Of a DNA stretch of 14,045 bases, positions 1 through 7,049 are shown piece after piece. The DNA comes from JBEHWX01 sp048498995. GTDB lineage: Bacteria; Bacteroidota; Ignavibacteria; OLB7. A model generated the notes under the pieces. The model had not been told where the DNA came from, made no database searches, and saw only the letters and a list, made by a program, of their open reading frames with translations. The stretch is from assembly GCA_048498995.1 (NCBI GenBank), contig JBEHWX010000134.1, positions 1 through 14,045 of the forward strand. The letters are read 5' to 3'. The number at the start of each line of letters is the position of its first letter. Position 1 is the first letter of the stretch. A program made the position numbers and the translations under genes.

Positions 1-368
1 GCGATGCAATGCTCGGAAACCACCTCGAGCCCCCCCTCGATCGCCGCCCGCTCCGCCTCCGGATTCCCCACGCCGAGCTGCAGCCAGATGGCCCCGGCCC
101 CCGCCTCGATGGCGTCGCGGACCACGTCGCCGACGAACTCCGGACGCCGGAACACGTCCACGATATCCACCTTCTCCGGTATGCTCTTCACGTCCGGATA
201 GGACCGCATCCCGAGCGCCGACTCGATCTCCGGGTTCACCGGATAGACCGTGTAGCCCATCCGCTGGAGGTATTCGGCGATTCCGTGGCTGACGCGGGAG
301 GGGCGGTCGGAACAGCCGACCACGGCGATCACCCGCGCGTTGCGAAGAAGCTCCTCGATCCTGTTCAT
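1..368 (-). CDS. CoA-binding domain protein, YccU type (3' end cut by window edge)
   Basis: Read on the minus strand from ATG at 368, 122 codons run without a stop to the window edge, so the C-terminus is missing (family members are usually about 130-150 residues). The protein starts MNRIEELLRNARVIAVVGCS, a Rossmann-type first strand and glycine turn. Further family hallmarks follow: 'YPVNPE' near residue 46, 'VDIVDVFRRPE' near 70, 'AGAGAIWLQLGVGNPEAE' near 90-107, and 'GLEVVSEHCI' at the visible end. In most homologues the last block reads like 'vmDrCi', with a conserved cysteine. This pattern is that of the CoA_binding_2 family, a stand-alone Rossmann domain related to succinyl-CoA synthetase alpha. 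It is thought to bind CoA in the cytoplasm, and its cellular role is poorly defined. There is no strong Shine-Dalgarno before the ATG. The gene is separated from the next gene on the same strand by 163 bp containing a strong hairpin, so it is probably transcribed separately. Confidence 0.88.
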   Translation of the reverse strand, partial: MNRIEELLRNARVIAVVGCSDRPSRVSHGIAEYLQRMGYTVYPVNPEIESALGMRSYPDVKSIPEKVDIVDVFRRPEFVGDVVRDAIEAGAGAIWLQLGVGNPEAERAAIEGGLEVVSEHCI

Positions 369-453
369 GGGGCTGCCTGAAGTTGAGAATGTCAGGGTCC
401 GGCGCGCTCGCCCCCGGATGTCGGACGGACATGCCGGCACGGAGCGGCGGAAG

Positions 454-487
454 CGACGAGGGCCCCGAACGATCGGAGCCCTCGTCG
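454..487 (-). terminator. Long GC-rich hairpin below the modular secreted protein gene
   Basis: An inverted repeat pairs 454-463 with 478-487 (10 bp, CGACGAGGGC / GCCCTCGTCG). After one mismatch (464/477) the stem continues with 465-468 pairing 473-476, closing on a 4-base loop (ACGA). It lies about 45 nt past the TAA (532-534) of the upstream minus-strand gene and 85 nt before the ATG of the CoA-binding gene. The position and stability suggest a transcription terminator or a 3'-end stabilising structure. There is no clear U-tract on the minus-strand transcript (the following bases read CTTCCGCC), so it is not a classic rho-independent terminator. Confidence 0.5.
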
Positions 488-531
488 ACCATGAAGATCG
501 ATATACAAACGGACTGCCAGTATCGCGAGCG

Positions 532-3500
532 TTATTCGCTCACGACGATCTTCACCACGTCGGTGCCGCTCTCCCCGGTGATCCGGAGCTGGTAGACGCC
601 GCTGTTGAGATCCGACGGCAGCGGAAGCTGAACCCGGGTCACGTCGCCGGCCCCAGCCCCGATCTGGAACTGAGAGACCCGACGTCCATCGGAGGAGACC
701 AGCTCGGCGCGGGCACCCGTGGCCGGCAGGTTCTTCACGTCGATCGCCACCGACTCGCCGGCCACGATCCTCGCCGGCTGCGGACGCACGCCGAGCACGA
801 TGAGCTTCGAGCTCTGGCGCGTGCTCACAAGCACGCGATCGCAGGTGCCGTTCAGATGCGTGGTCGAGTCGGAGATGCCGAGCGTGAAGGTCGGCGCCGG
901 CAGCTTCAGCACGGAGCGGGCCGTGTCCTGCGCGGCGCGGTATTCGATGATCCGTCCGGTGCCGGCATTGACGCGGGCGCTGCTCCGGTCGAGCTTCAGA
1001 TCGAAGCGTGTCACCTGCGTGCGGCCGATGCCGCTGAAGGCGAGGTAGCCGAGCGTATCACCCTTCAGATACTTCCGGGTCTGATCCATGATCAGCGTCA
1101 CCTGAAGCTTCCGTCCGGTTCCCGGTACCACCACCGTGCGCGCGCTCCCATCCACCGCGCCGACGTAGCTGACATCCGCGGCGCGGAAATCGGTTCCGTT
1201 GGCGTAATCGGCCACGAAGGAGATCGAATCGACCTGCCCCTCGACGCCGGTCGGCAGCGTGTCGGCCGCGACGATCGCCGCGCGGAACGGCGTTCCCCCC
1301 TCGATCACCTCCGGGAGCTTGATCGCGACGGCAACGGCCGGCACGTAGAACGGAATCTTCACCCGGTGCATCGCCTGCGCCTTCTGGCTGGCGTCGATGG
1401 TCGCGATCACGTCGCGGATCACCAGCGTGCCGCCGATCGGCGCGGTCGGGTCGATCACGCTGATCCTCACCGTCGCCTGCTGCGCGCCGTTGAGGGTGGT
1501 CATCGCGAAGGTCGGATCGATGTTCACCGGATCCTCGATCGTGATAGCGCCGAGGCCGCGATCGTACTGGCGGCTGTCGGTCGCCATGCCCACGATCGCG
1601 TTGAAGTCCGAGGTGAGCTCGCCGACGAAGATCGGGGCGATCGTGTCCGGCACCACCGGATAGTAGTAGCAGTTGACCGTCCGGTTGCCGGCAAGATCCA
1701 CCGCCTCGATGCAGATGCTGTCGCGACGGATCAGCGCGAGCGTGTCGAGCACCTTCACGCGGAAGGTGGTCTTGCTGTCGCCGGCCGAATAGTTGATCGT
1801 CGAGACCGACATGTTCGGCGTGACGTCGGCGACGCGCACGGTCTTCAGGCCGAGGTCGTACTTGTAGAGCGTGGCGCCGTCGTAATGGATGTCGTTCACG
1901 TCGACATCCGCCTCCGAGCCGTTGGTGCCCGGCACCGGCGTGAACACCACGTTCGGCGCGCGCTCGTCCGGCATCCGGTTGAACCGGATGGTGACGGTAT
2001 CGGCATGTCCGGCCGGAGTGGTCGCGTAGATCATATCCCGGACCTCGAGCACGATCTGCCCATCCTTGGAGTCGTCGACCAGGCCGACGGCGAAGCTCGC
2101 CTCGTTATCCCCCGGCTTGATCGCCGGCGGCGTGAAGACGAAGTTCGGATCGGAGGTGAGCGCCACCACGTCGAGCAGGCCACGATCCCAGGCGCGCTTG
2201 TCGCTGATGTCGACGGTCCACTCGCGATCGTAGCTGACCGAGGTGGTAAGCGGCGTTACCACCGCGATCGGCGCCTGCGTGTCGGGCTGCGTGCAGTAGT
2301 TGAAATCGATCGTCTGCGTGTTGCCGGCGAAGTCGGTCATCCGGACCTTGGCGCTGGCATCCAGCATCGAGTCGATCACGCGGAGGCGGAACTGCGCGCG
2401 GCGGTCGTACGGGAAGATCGTCGGCGTGGCGCCGAACGGGTTGAGCTCCAGCGCGGAGAAGTTGACCGGCGGCGCGTCGTACACCACCGAGCCGAAGCCG
2501 AAGTCCTTGCGGAACGGCTCGTCGTGCGCGCTGTCGAGCGCGGTGACGATGAAGACCTTGGTGTTGCACGGCGGACCGTTCCGCTCGAGGCTGTCGATGC
2601 CGATCACTTCCGGCGGGAACGGATCGACCACCGGCGTATAGAAGGCGGAGTCGGCCGTGCGGTGCCCCTTGCAGTCGTAGGCGTAGAAGAGGATCCTGGC
2701 CGGCTTGCTGGCGTCGATCACCTCGGCGGTGGCGCCGATGATCACGTTCCGGTCGCACTGCTTGAAGGCCGACGGCGTGGTCTTCAGCGTGAAGTTGTTG
2801 CCGTCGTTCTGCCCGATCTCGACGCGATCGAGGCCGGAGTCGTAGTTGTAGCCGGGATGCTGATCGAAGATCGAGTAGTTCCACTGCGTGGCGCTGACAC
2901 GGCTCGGGGCCGGCCCGGTGAACTGAATCACCGGCGGCATCGTGTCCTGCGGCGGCGGCGGCGGCGTATCGAACACGCCGTTGATCGTGATCGGCATCAC
3001 GCAGCCGAAGCCGATCTCCCGCTCGAGCTGCCCTTCCGGCTTGTACATCACCCGGATCTGCGCGAGGGTATCCTTGGAGTTCGGGTTGATGTTCAGCCGC
3101 CAGGTGATCTTCTTGGTCACCTTCGGCCCCAACTGGAGCGGCAGCACCGCCGGGGTGGACGGATCCAGCGTCAGGCGGTTGGTCAGGCTCGGCAGCGAGC
3201 GGATCGGATCGACCAGGCGCATGTACGGGTTGATCGTGTTCCGATCGCTCAGATTGGTCACCCACATCTCCACGTCGACCTGCGAGGGCGTGTACGGCCC
3301 GTTCTTCACCGCCTGCTTCACCACGCGCACGGCGCGCATGTCGACGAAGATGTTCTCGTCGCGGCAGATGAAGTTGCTGTTCCCCCCTTCGTCGTTCAGG
3401 CCGAAGGCGGTGCGGATCACGCCGGCGCTGTTCATCGAGCTCCAGCGGAGCACGGTGGCCACGTCCTTGACCTGCTGCGAGCCGATATCGGCGGGCGGAT

Positions 3501-4374
3501 CCCAGCCGATCGAGCGGAGCGCGTGCCAGTTGCCGATGGCGAAGATGTCCGGCGAGGTCAGCGGAGCGCCGCCGTGCGAATATCCTTTCAGCCGATGGAT
3601 CGGGAAGATCGTGTTGAGCGGGCTGCTGTAGCGGAAGTTGCCGACGTGATAGTAATCCGGGATCACGTCGAACGGCTCGGTCCACTTCTTCCCGAAGTTG
3701 TCCGAGGGGAAATATCCGTCGGTGGTGATCACCGACGATTGATCTCCGCTGCCGCCGGCCCCCTGGGCGTCACGGTTGAAGCAGTCGAGCATCATGTACA
3801 GACCGAACTCGCCGGCCGGCGCGAACGGCACCGGCTTGAAGTCGCACTCCATCAGGATATCCGACCCGCTGTCGTAGACCGAGGTCGGGCGCTCCAGGAT
3901 GTAGCGCATGGTCACGTTGAAGCCGTAAATATTCTTGTAGCCGACGGCGATCGTGTCGGTCGAGCTGTAGAGGCTATCGTACTTCTTGTACTCGATCGGC
4001 TGCGGCTGCCCCGGGGCGTAGGGGCGGAAGAGGAAGTCGGTCGGGACGTTCGTGACGTAGTTGCTCTGTCCGTTGCGGGTGACGCGGAAGACGAGGAAGG
4101 AAGTTTTCAGTCCCTGATAGAGGAAGTCCGTGGCAGGGTTCTGATTCGGCTTGCCGGCGATCCAGATACGGCCGGATTCCGGGGAGTTCTCGACGCTGAG
4201 CGTGATGAACTCGTTGCCGATGGATACCTGGGCGAAGGATGGCGCGTGCCCGAGGAGAACGAGCGCAAGCACGCCGAAGCCGACCCGGCAGGCGCCGGAG
4301 AGCCGTTCGCGACCAGTCGAAAGGCGGTTGGAGATTCGGGCAAGGTCGGTAAGACGCTTGTAGAAAGATCTCAT
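532..4374 (-). CDS. Large secreted multi-module protein with five tandem repeats and a T9SS-type C-terminal domain
   Basis: 1280 residues. The N-terminus is basic and long (about residues 1-30), then a hydrophobic core GFGVLALVLLG (32-42) ends in APSFA|QV, a plausible signal peptidase I site after residue 48. Residues 49-470 are a beta-rich region I do not recognise. Its last part (about 362-470, 'VDVEMWVTNLSDRNT') resembles CARDB-type sandwiches. A proline linker (PPPPP, 471-475) leads into five tandem modules (477-583, 584-696, 697-801, 802-908, 909-1012). A cohesin-like sandwich follows (about 1013-1165), then a C-terminal domain (about 1190-1280) with 'VRPQPA', 'SSDGRRVSQF', 'LNSGVYQLRI' and a final 'VVKIVVSE'. 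The last fits the type A sorting domain recognised by the type IX secretion system. I infer that it is exported across the outer membrane and attached or released at the surface. The gene starts 55 bp below the barrel protein gene, so the two are probably cotranscribed. No Shine-Dalgarno is evident. No catalytic motif was seen, so adhesion, matrix or another structural role is only a guess. Confidence 0.85.
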   Translation of the reverse strand: MRSFYKRLTDLARISNRLSTGRERLSGACRVGFGVLALVLLGHAPSFAQVSIGNEFITLSVENSPESGRIWIAGKPNQNPATDFLYQGLKTSFLVFRVTRNGQSNYVTNVPTDFLFRPYAPGQPQPIEYKKYDSLYSSTDTIAVGYKNIYGFNVTMRYILERPTSVYDSGSDILMECDFKPVPFAPAGEFGLYMMLDCFNRDAQGAGGSGDQSSVITTDGYFPSDNFGKKWTEPFDVIPDYYHVGNFRYSSPLNTIFPIHRLKGYSHGGAPLTSPDIFAIGNWHALRSIGWDPPADIGSQQVKDVATVLRWSSMNSAGVIRTAFGLNDEGGNSNFICRDENIFVDMRAVRVVKQAVKNGPYTPSQVDVEMWVTNLSDRNTINPYMRLVDPIRSLPSLTNRLTLDPSTPAVLPLQLGPKVTKKITWRLNINPNSKDTLAQIRVMYKPEGQLEREIGFGCVMPITINGVFDTPPPPPQDTMPPVIQFTGPAPSRVSATQWNYSIFDQHPGYNYDSGLDRVEIGQNDGNNFTLKTTPSAFKQCDRNVIIGATAEVIDASKPARILFYAYDCKGHRTADSAFYTPVVDPFPPEVIGIDSLERNGPPCNTKVFIVTALDSAHDEPFRKDFGFGSVVYDAPPVNFSALELNPFGATPTIFPYDRRAQFRLRVIDSMLDASAKVRMTDFAGNTQTIDFNYCTQPDTQAPIAVVTPLTTSVSYDREWTVDISDKRAWDRGLLDVVALTSDPNFVFTPPAIKPGDNEASFAVGLVDDSKDGQIVLEVRDMIYATTPAGHADTVTIRFNRMPDERAPNVVFTPVPGTNGSEADVDVNDIHYDGATLYKYDLGLKTVRVADVTPNMSVSTINYSAGDSKTTFRVKVLDTLALIRRDSICIEAVDLAGNRTVNCYYYPVVPDTIAPIFVGELTSDFNAIVGMATDSRQYDRGLGAITIEDPVNIDPTFAMTTLNGAQQATVRISVIDPTAPIGGTLVIRDVIATIDASQKAQAMHRVKIPFYVPAVAVAIKLPEVIEGGTPFRAAIVAADTLPTGVEGQVDSISFVADYANGTDFRAADVSYVGAVDGSARTVVVPGTGRKLQVTLIMDQTRKYLKGDTLGYLAFSGIGRTQVTRFDLKLDRSSARVNAGTGRIIEYRAAQDTARSVLKLPAPTFTLGISDSTTHLNGTCDRVLVSTRQSSKLIVLGVRPQPARIVAGESVAIDVKNLPATGARAELVSSDGRRVSQFQIGAGAGDVTRVQLPLPSDLNSGVYQLRITGESGTDVVKIVVSE
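1339..2946 (-). repeat. Five tandem ~105-residue protein modules
   Basis: Within the 1280-residue protein, five consecutive units of 104-113 residues align by eye. Each begins with a 'D..(A/P)P' entry (DTMPPVIQF, DPFPPEVIG, DTQAPIAVV, DERAPNVVF, DTIAPIFVG). A motif of the form 'D...(Y/W)D.GL..V/I' follows (YDSGLDRVEI, WDRGLLDVVA, YKYDLGLKTV, YDRGLGAITI; degenerate in unit 2 as KDFGFGSVVY). Next comes an 'A.F.V.V.D' strand (AQFRLRVID, ASFAVGLVD, TTFRVKVLD, ATVRISVID), then a 'D.AGN'-like turn, and a closing aromatic strand (FYTPVV, YYYPVV, FYVPAV). The unit boundaries on DNA are roughly 2946-2626, 2625-2287, 2286-1972, 1971-1651 and 1650-1339. The copies have diverged at the DNA level, so the duplication is old. 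An Ig-like sandwich fold is likely. I do not recognise the family. Confidence 0.75.
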
Positions 4375-4429
4375 AGATCGAACGAACCTGGCAGATAGTA
4401 CACCGTGGGCCGACCCGCCCGAGGCCGGA

Positions 4430-5263
4430 TCACTTCAGCTCGTAGCGGACGCCGACCATGATCTGGAGCGTGCTGAGCTTGAGGTTTTCCGGGCTGGGGA
4501 GGACTTCGGTCAACGGAAGGGTGTAGAGTACGCGAGGCAGGAGCCTCCATTTTCCTGAGAGATTGAACTCGGCGCCGATGTAGGCAACGCCGTCGAGCGC
4601 AAGTCCGGAAGCGTCGTCACGGGTCTCGGCCGGGAACACGCGGGAGTAGGGATCGGAGGATTCCTGCTCGGCGTACGAGACCTCGGCAAGGCCGACTTCC
4701 GGAATTTCGACGGACTTCGAGAGGATGGTCTTCGTATACTGCGTCGACTTCGACAGCAGCAGTCCGGCGTTGGCGCCCAGACCGACGAAGAGCCCCTTGA
4801 AGATGTAGTACTTGATCGACGGGAGGAAGAAGACGTAGGAGAAGCTCCCGGTCCCCTTGTTCTCGAAGTCGACGTCGACATAGCGGATACCGCTCGTCGA
4901 GGTCATCAGGGCGACCGTGTCCTTGGAATTGTAGGTACTGGTGATCGACCGTCCCTGGTAGCCGATCATACCTTCGATGAAGAGGTTTTTGGTCAGCGGG
5001 CGATCGACCGACAGAGCGATCAGCGGGTTGAGCCCGGCGCCGACGGTGAACTGACCGCAGCCGGCGAAGTACTGACCGGACTGCCAGGTCGGACCGAAAC
5101 CGACATCCCCTCCGAGACGAAAATCAAAGTCATATTCGAAGCGATATTCAAGGGGATTGTCGCGCCCCTTCTGCTGCCCGAAAGCTGTATGCGCCGCCAG
5201 CAGCGCCAGGATTCCGACATTGACAGCCAGCAGCGATCGTAGTAATGTCACGGGAGCTCGCAT
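4430..5263 (-). CDS. Outer-membrane beta-barrel protein (PorT/OmpW-like), function unknown
   Basis: 277 residues from ATG at 5261-5263. An in-frame ATG lies 41 codons upstream (5386), but the extra residues are proline/arginine-rich and would bury the signal peptide. The downstream start gives a proper one: MRAPVTLLRSLLAVNVGILA followed by LLAAHTAFG|QQ, cleaved near residue 29. The mature part is a series of alternating amphipathic strands with aromatic girdles (YRFEYDFDFRLGGDVGFGP, NLFIEGMIGYQG, FSYVFFLPSIKYYIFKGLFVGLGANAG, VAYIGAEFNLSGKWRLLPRVLY) and a last strand LQIMVGVRYELK. This is the architecture of small 8-10-strand outer-membrane barrels of the Bacteroidota 'outer membrane beta-barrel' families. 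A loop around 185-220 is acidic. No Shine-Dalgarno is seen, as is common in Bacteroidota. The gene is the first of a probable two-gene unit with the large modular protein, suggesting an outer-membrane partner or anchor for it. That partnership is inference. Confidence 0.8.
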   Translation of the reverse strand: MRAPVTLLRSLLAVNVGILALLAAHTAFGQQKGRDNPLEYRFEYDFDFRLGGDVGFGPTWQSGQYFAGCGQFTVGAGLNPLIALSVDRPLTKNLFIEGMIGYQGRSITSTYNSKDTVALMTSTSGIRYVDVDFENKGTGSFSYVFFLPSIKYYIFKGLFVGLGANAGLLLSKSTQYTKTILSKSVEIPEVGLAEVSYAEQESSDPYSRVFPAETRDDASGLALDGVAYIGAEFNLSGKWRLLPRVLYTLPLTEVLPSPENLKLSTLQIMVGVRYELK

Positions 5264-5507
5264 ACGTGAGATGGAAGATGAATCGTCGGCCCATTCCGGG
5301 TCCCGGTTCGGTCCGGGAGGATGCGTTGTGGCACAATCTCTGCGCCGCCGGGGATGAGCCAGGATTTGTTCATGAAGAATATACACGATTTCTCACGTGC
5401 GAATCGACGCAGCCCCGAGGAACCGTTCCCAGGGCGCCAGGCGCCTCCTCCTCGCTCGTCTCAGGTACAGACCCCGACTCCGGAGAAGTGTTACAGTAGA
5501 GGTTTTG
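5264..5507. promoter_or_regulatory. Divergent intergenic region between the barrel gene and rsmB
   Basis: These 244 bp separate two divergently transcribed genes and must hold the promoters of both. The only AT-rich patch is about 5363-5396, including TATACA at 5380-5385 (TATATT on the other strand). I found no convincing -35/-10 pair at normal spacing and no clear Bacteroidota-type TTG / TAnnTTTG promoter on either strand. The patch is therefore only a candidate. The rsmB ribosome-binding site AGAGG (5498-5502) lies at the right end. Confidence 0.3.
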
Positions 5508-6881
5508 GTGACAAAAAGAACCTTCTCAGCCCCAGAGACCGAATCGTTCTACCACGGCCCGAGAGGCGCCGCGGTAAAGATTCTGACCAGAATCGACCAG
5601 AGCGACGCCTACCTGGACAAGCTCCTGAACAGCGAGCTGGCCGGCGGCGAGCTCTCCGAGCAGGATAAGCGCCTGCTGACCGAGATCGCCACCGGCGTGC
5701 TCCGATGGCTCGGCCGGCTCGACTGGATCCTGTCCGGCTTCTATCACGGCGAGTTCCAGAAGTGCCTGCCGATCGTCAGAAACGCCCTGCGCGTGGCGCT
5801 CTACCAGATCCTCTTCCTCGACCGGATCCCGCACGCGGCCGCCGTCAACGAGTCGGTCGAGATCGTCAAGCGCCTGAAGGGGGAGCGCGCCGCCAAGGTC
5901 GTCAACGGCGTCCTCCGGAACATCCTCCGGAAGATCGACGCGATAGCCTTCCCCTCGATCGAGGATGACCCGGCGCGCGCGCTGGCCGTCACCGGATCGC
6001 ACCCGCTCTGGCTGGTGGAGCGGTGGATCGGACAGCTCGGACTCGAGGAGACCGCCGCGCTGGTGGAGGCCGACAACCGGCGCCCCCATATCACCCTCCG
6101 CGTCAACCCGCTCCGGGGAACGCCGGACGCGGTGGCCGCCGAGCTCGAGGAGCGGGGCGCGGCCGTCCGGAGATCCGATCATCTGGCCACGATCCTGCAC
6201 GCCGAGCATCTCGGCGCCATCGGCTCGCTCCCCGGCTTCGTCGAGGGGCGGTTCACCGTGCAGGACGAGGGGGCGGCGCTGGCCGCCTATCTGACCGATG
6301 CACGGCCCGGGATGCGCGTGATCGACCTCTGCGCCGCCCCGGGCGGCAAAAGTACCGCGATGGCCGAGCTGATGCGCGGCGAGGGGGAGATCATCGCCGT
6401 CGACAAGTACGAGGCGAAGGTCAGGCTGATCGCCCAGGCCGCCGAGCGGCTCGGCTTCGGCGGGATGATCCGCGCCATGGCCGGCGACGCTCGAAGCATC
6501 GAGCTCCCCCCGGCGGACGTGGTCTTCGTGGACGCCCCCTGCTCCGGGCTCGGCGTTCTCGGCAAGAAGCCGGAGATCAAGTGGAAGCGGAAGCCGGAGG
6601 ATATCCCGGCGCTGGCCACGCTCCAGCGCGAGATCCTCGACCACGCCGCGGCGCTTGTCCGGGAGGGGGGGCACCTGATCTACTCCACCTGCACGATCGA
6701 GCGGGCGGAGAATCAGGATGTGGTGGCCGGGTTCCTCCGGGATCATCCGGAGTTCGCCCTGGCGCCGGCCGATGAGGTGCTCCCCTCCTCGGTCGTCGAC
6801 GGCGACGGCTTCCTGGCAACCTTCCCGCATCGGCATGGCACCGACGGAATGTTCGGCGCCCGAATGCACAGAAGAGCGTAG
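5508..6881 (+). CDS. rsmB: 16S rRNA (cytosine-C5) methyltransferase RsmB/Fmu
   Basis: 457 residues from GTG at 5508, preceded by AGAGG at a 5-nt spacing. An in-frame ATG at 5397 would add 37 basic residues that do not belong to the family and has no ribosome-binding site, so the GTG is preferred. The N-terminal NusB-like RNA-binding domain (about 18-150) shows 'GPRGAAVKILTRID', 'RWLGRLDWIL', 'HAAAVNESVEIVK' and 'VVNGVLRNILR'. The C-terminal SAM-dependent domain carries the SAM loop DLCAAPGGKS (273-282), acidic 'AVDKYEAKV' (297-305) and 'GDARS' (326-330). Catalytic motif IV is VDAPCSGLGVLGKKPEIKWK (Cys345) and motif VI is IYSTCTIERAEN (Cys395), so both conserved cysteines are present. It is known to methylate C967 (E. 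coli numbering) of 16S rRNA, in the cytoplasm. Its length is close to the E. coli enzyme (429). The gene after it on the same strand is 168 bp away and functionally unrelated. Confidence 0.95.
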   Translation: MTKRTFSAPETESFYHGPRGAAVKILTRIDQSDAYLDKLLNSELAGGELSEQDKRLLTEIATGVLRWLGRLDWILSGFYHGEFQKCLPIVRNALRVALYQILFLDRIPHAAAVNESVEIVKRLKGERAAKVVNGVLRNILRKIDAIAFPSIEDDPARALAVTGSHPLWLVERWIGQLGLEETAALVEADNRRPHITLRVNPLRGTPDAVAAELEERGAAVRRSDHLATILHAEHLGAIGSLPGFVEGRFTVQDEGAALAAYLTDARPGMRVIDLCAAPGGKSTAMAELMRGEGEIIAVDKYEAKVRLIAQAAERLGFGGMIRAMAGDARSIELPPADVVFVDAPCSGLGVLGKKPEIKWKRKPEDIPALATLQREILDHAAALVREGGHLIYSTCTIERAENQDVVAGFLRDHPEFALAPADEVLPSSVVDGDGFLATFPHRHGTDGMFGARMHRRA

Positions 6882-6970
6882 ATTACCCCGTATCCGCCCG
6901 GCGGCCCCGCCTCGATGCGGCATCTCCTTCCGGACCTGCCTCCTCGCGGAGAGCCGGCACTCCGGCGCGA

Positions 6971-7008
6971 ACCATCCGAGGCGGACCATCCGAGGCTCGG
7001 CACGAGCC
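6971..7008. promoter_or_regulatory. 12-bp tandem direct repeat with overlapping hairpin upstream of the lipoprotein gene
   Basis: ACCATCCGAGGC occurs at 6971-6982 and again at 6985-6996, two bases apart (14-bp period). The second copy runs into a perfect inverted repeat, GGCTCG-GCA-CGAGCC (6994-7008). The ATG of the lipoprotein gene is 42 nt further on. The 168-bp gap has no gene otherwise. The arrangement could be an operator or a structured leader, or simply a local duplication. Confidence 0.35.
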
Positions 7009-7049
7009 CGGGAGCACCCGCTGCGCCCGCCAAGAGACAACAGCAACCG

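Noticed and set aside
2949..2967. GGC trinucleotide run, possible phase-variable repeat
   Set aside because: It encodes a proline linker (PPPPP) between domains in frame. The copy number is small and changes would keep the frame, so no switching function is indicated.
340..4398. A 1352-codon open frame on the plus strand opposite the modular protein gene
   Set aside because: Its product is dominated by Arg, Asp, Val, His and Gly with no domain, signal peptide or repeat logic, as expected of an antisense frame in GC-rich DNA. The opposite strand has a signal peptide, repeats and a sorting domain, so the minus strand is the real gene.
5366..5385. TTGTTC / TATACA as a sigma-70 promoter for rsmB
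   Set aside because: The spacing is only 8 bp, far from the required 16-18 bp.
5264..5386. N-terminal extension of the barrel protein starting at ATG 5386
   Set aside because: The 41 extra residues are charged and proline-rich and would mask the signal peptide that begins at the 5263 ATG.
5526..7046. A 506-codon open frame on the minus strand over rsmB
   Set aside because: Antisense to a clear RsmB with both catalytic cysteine motifs.
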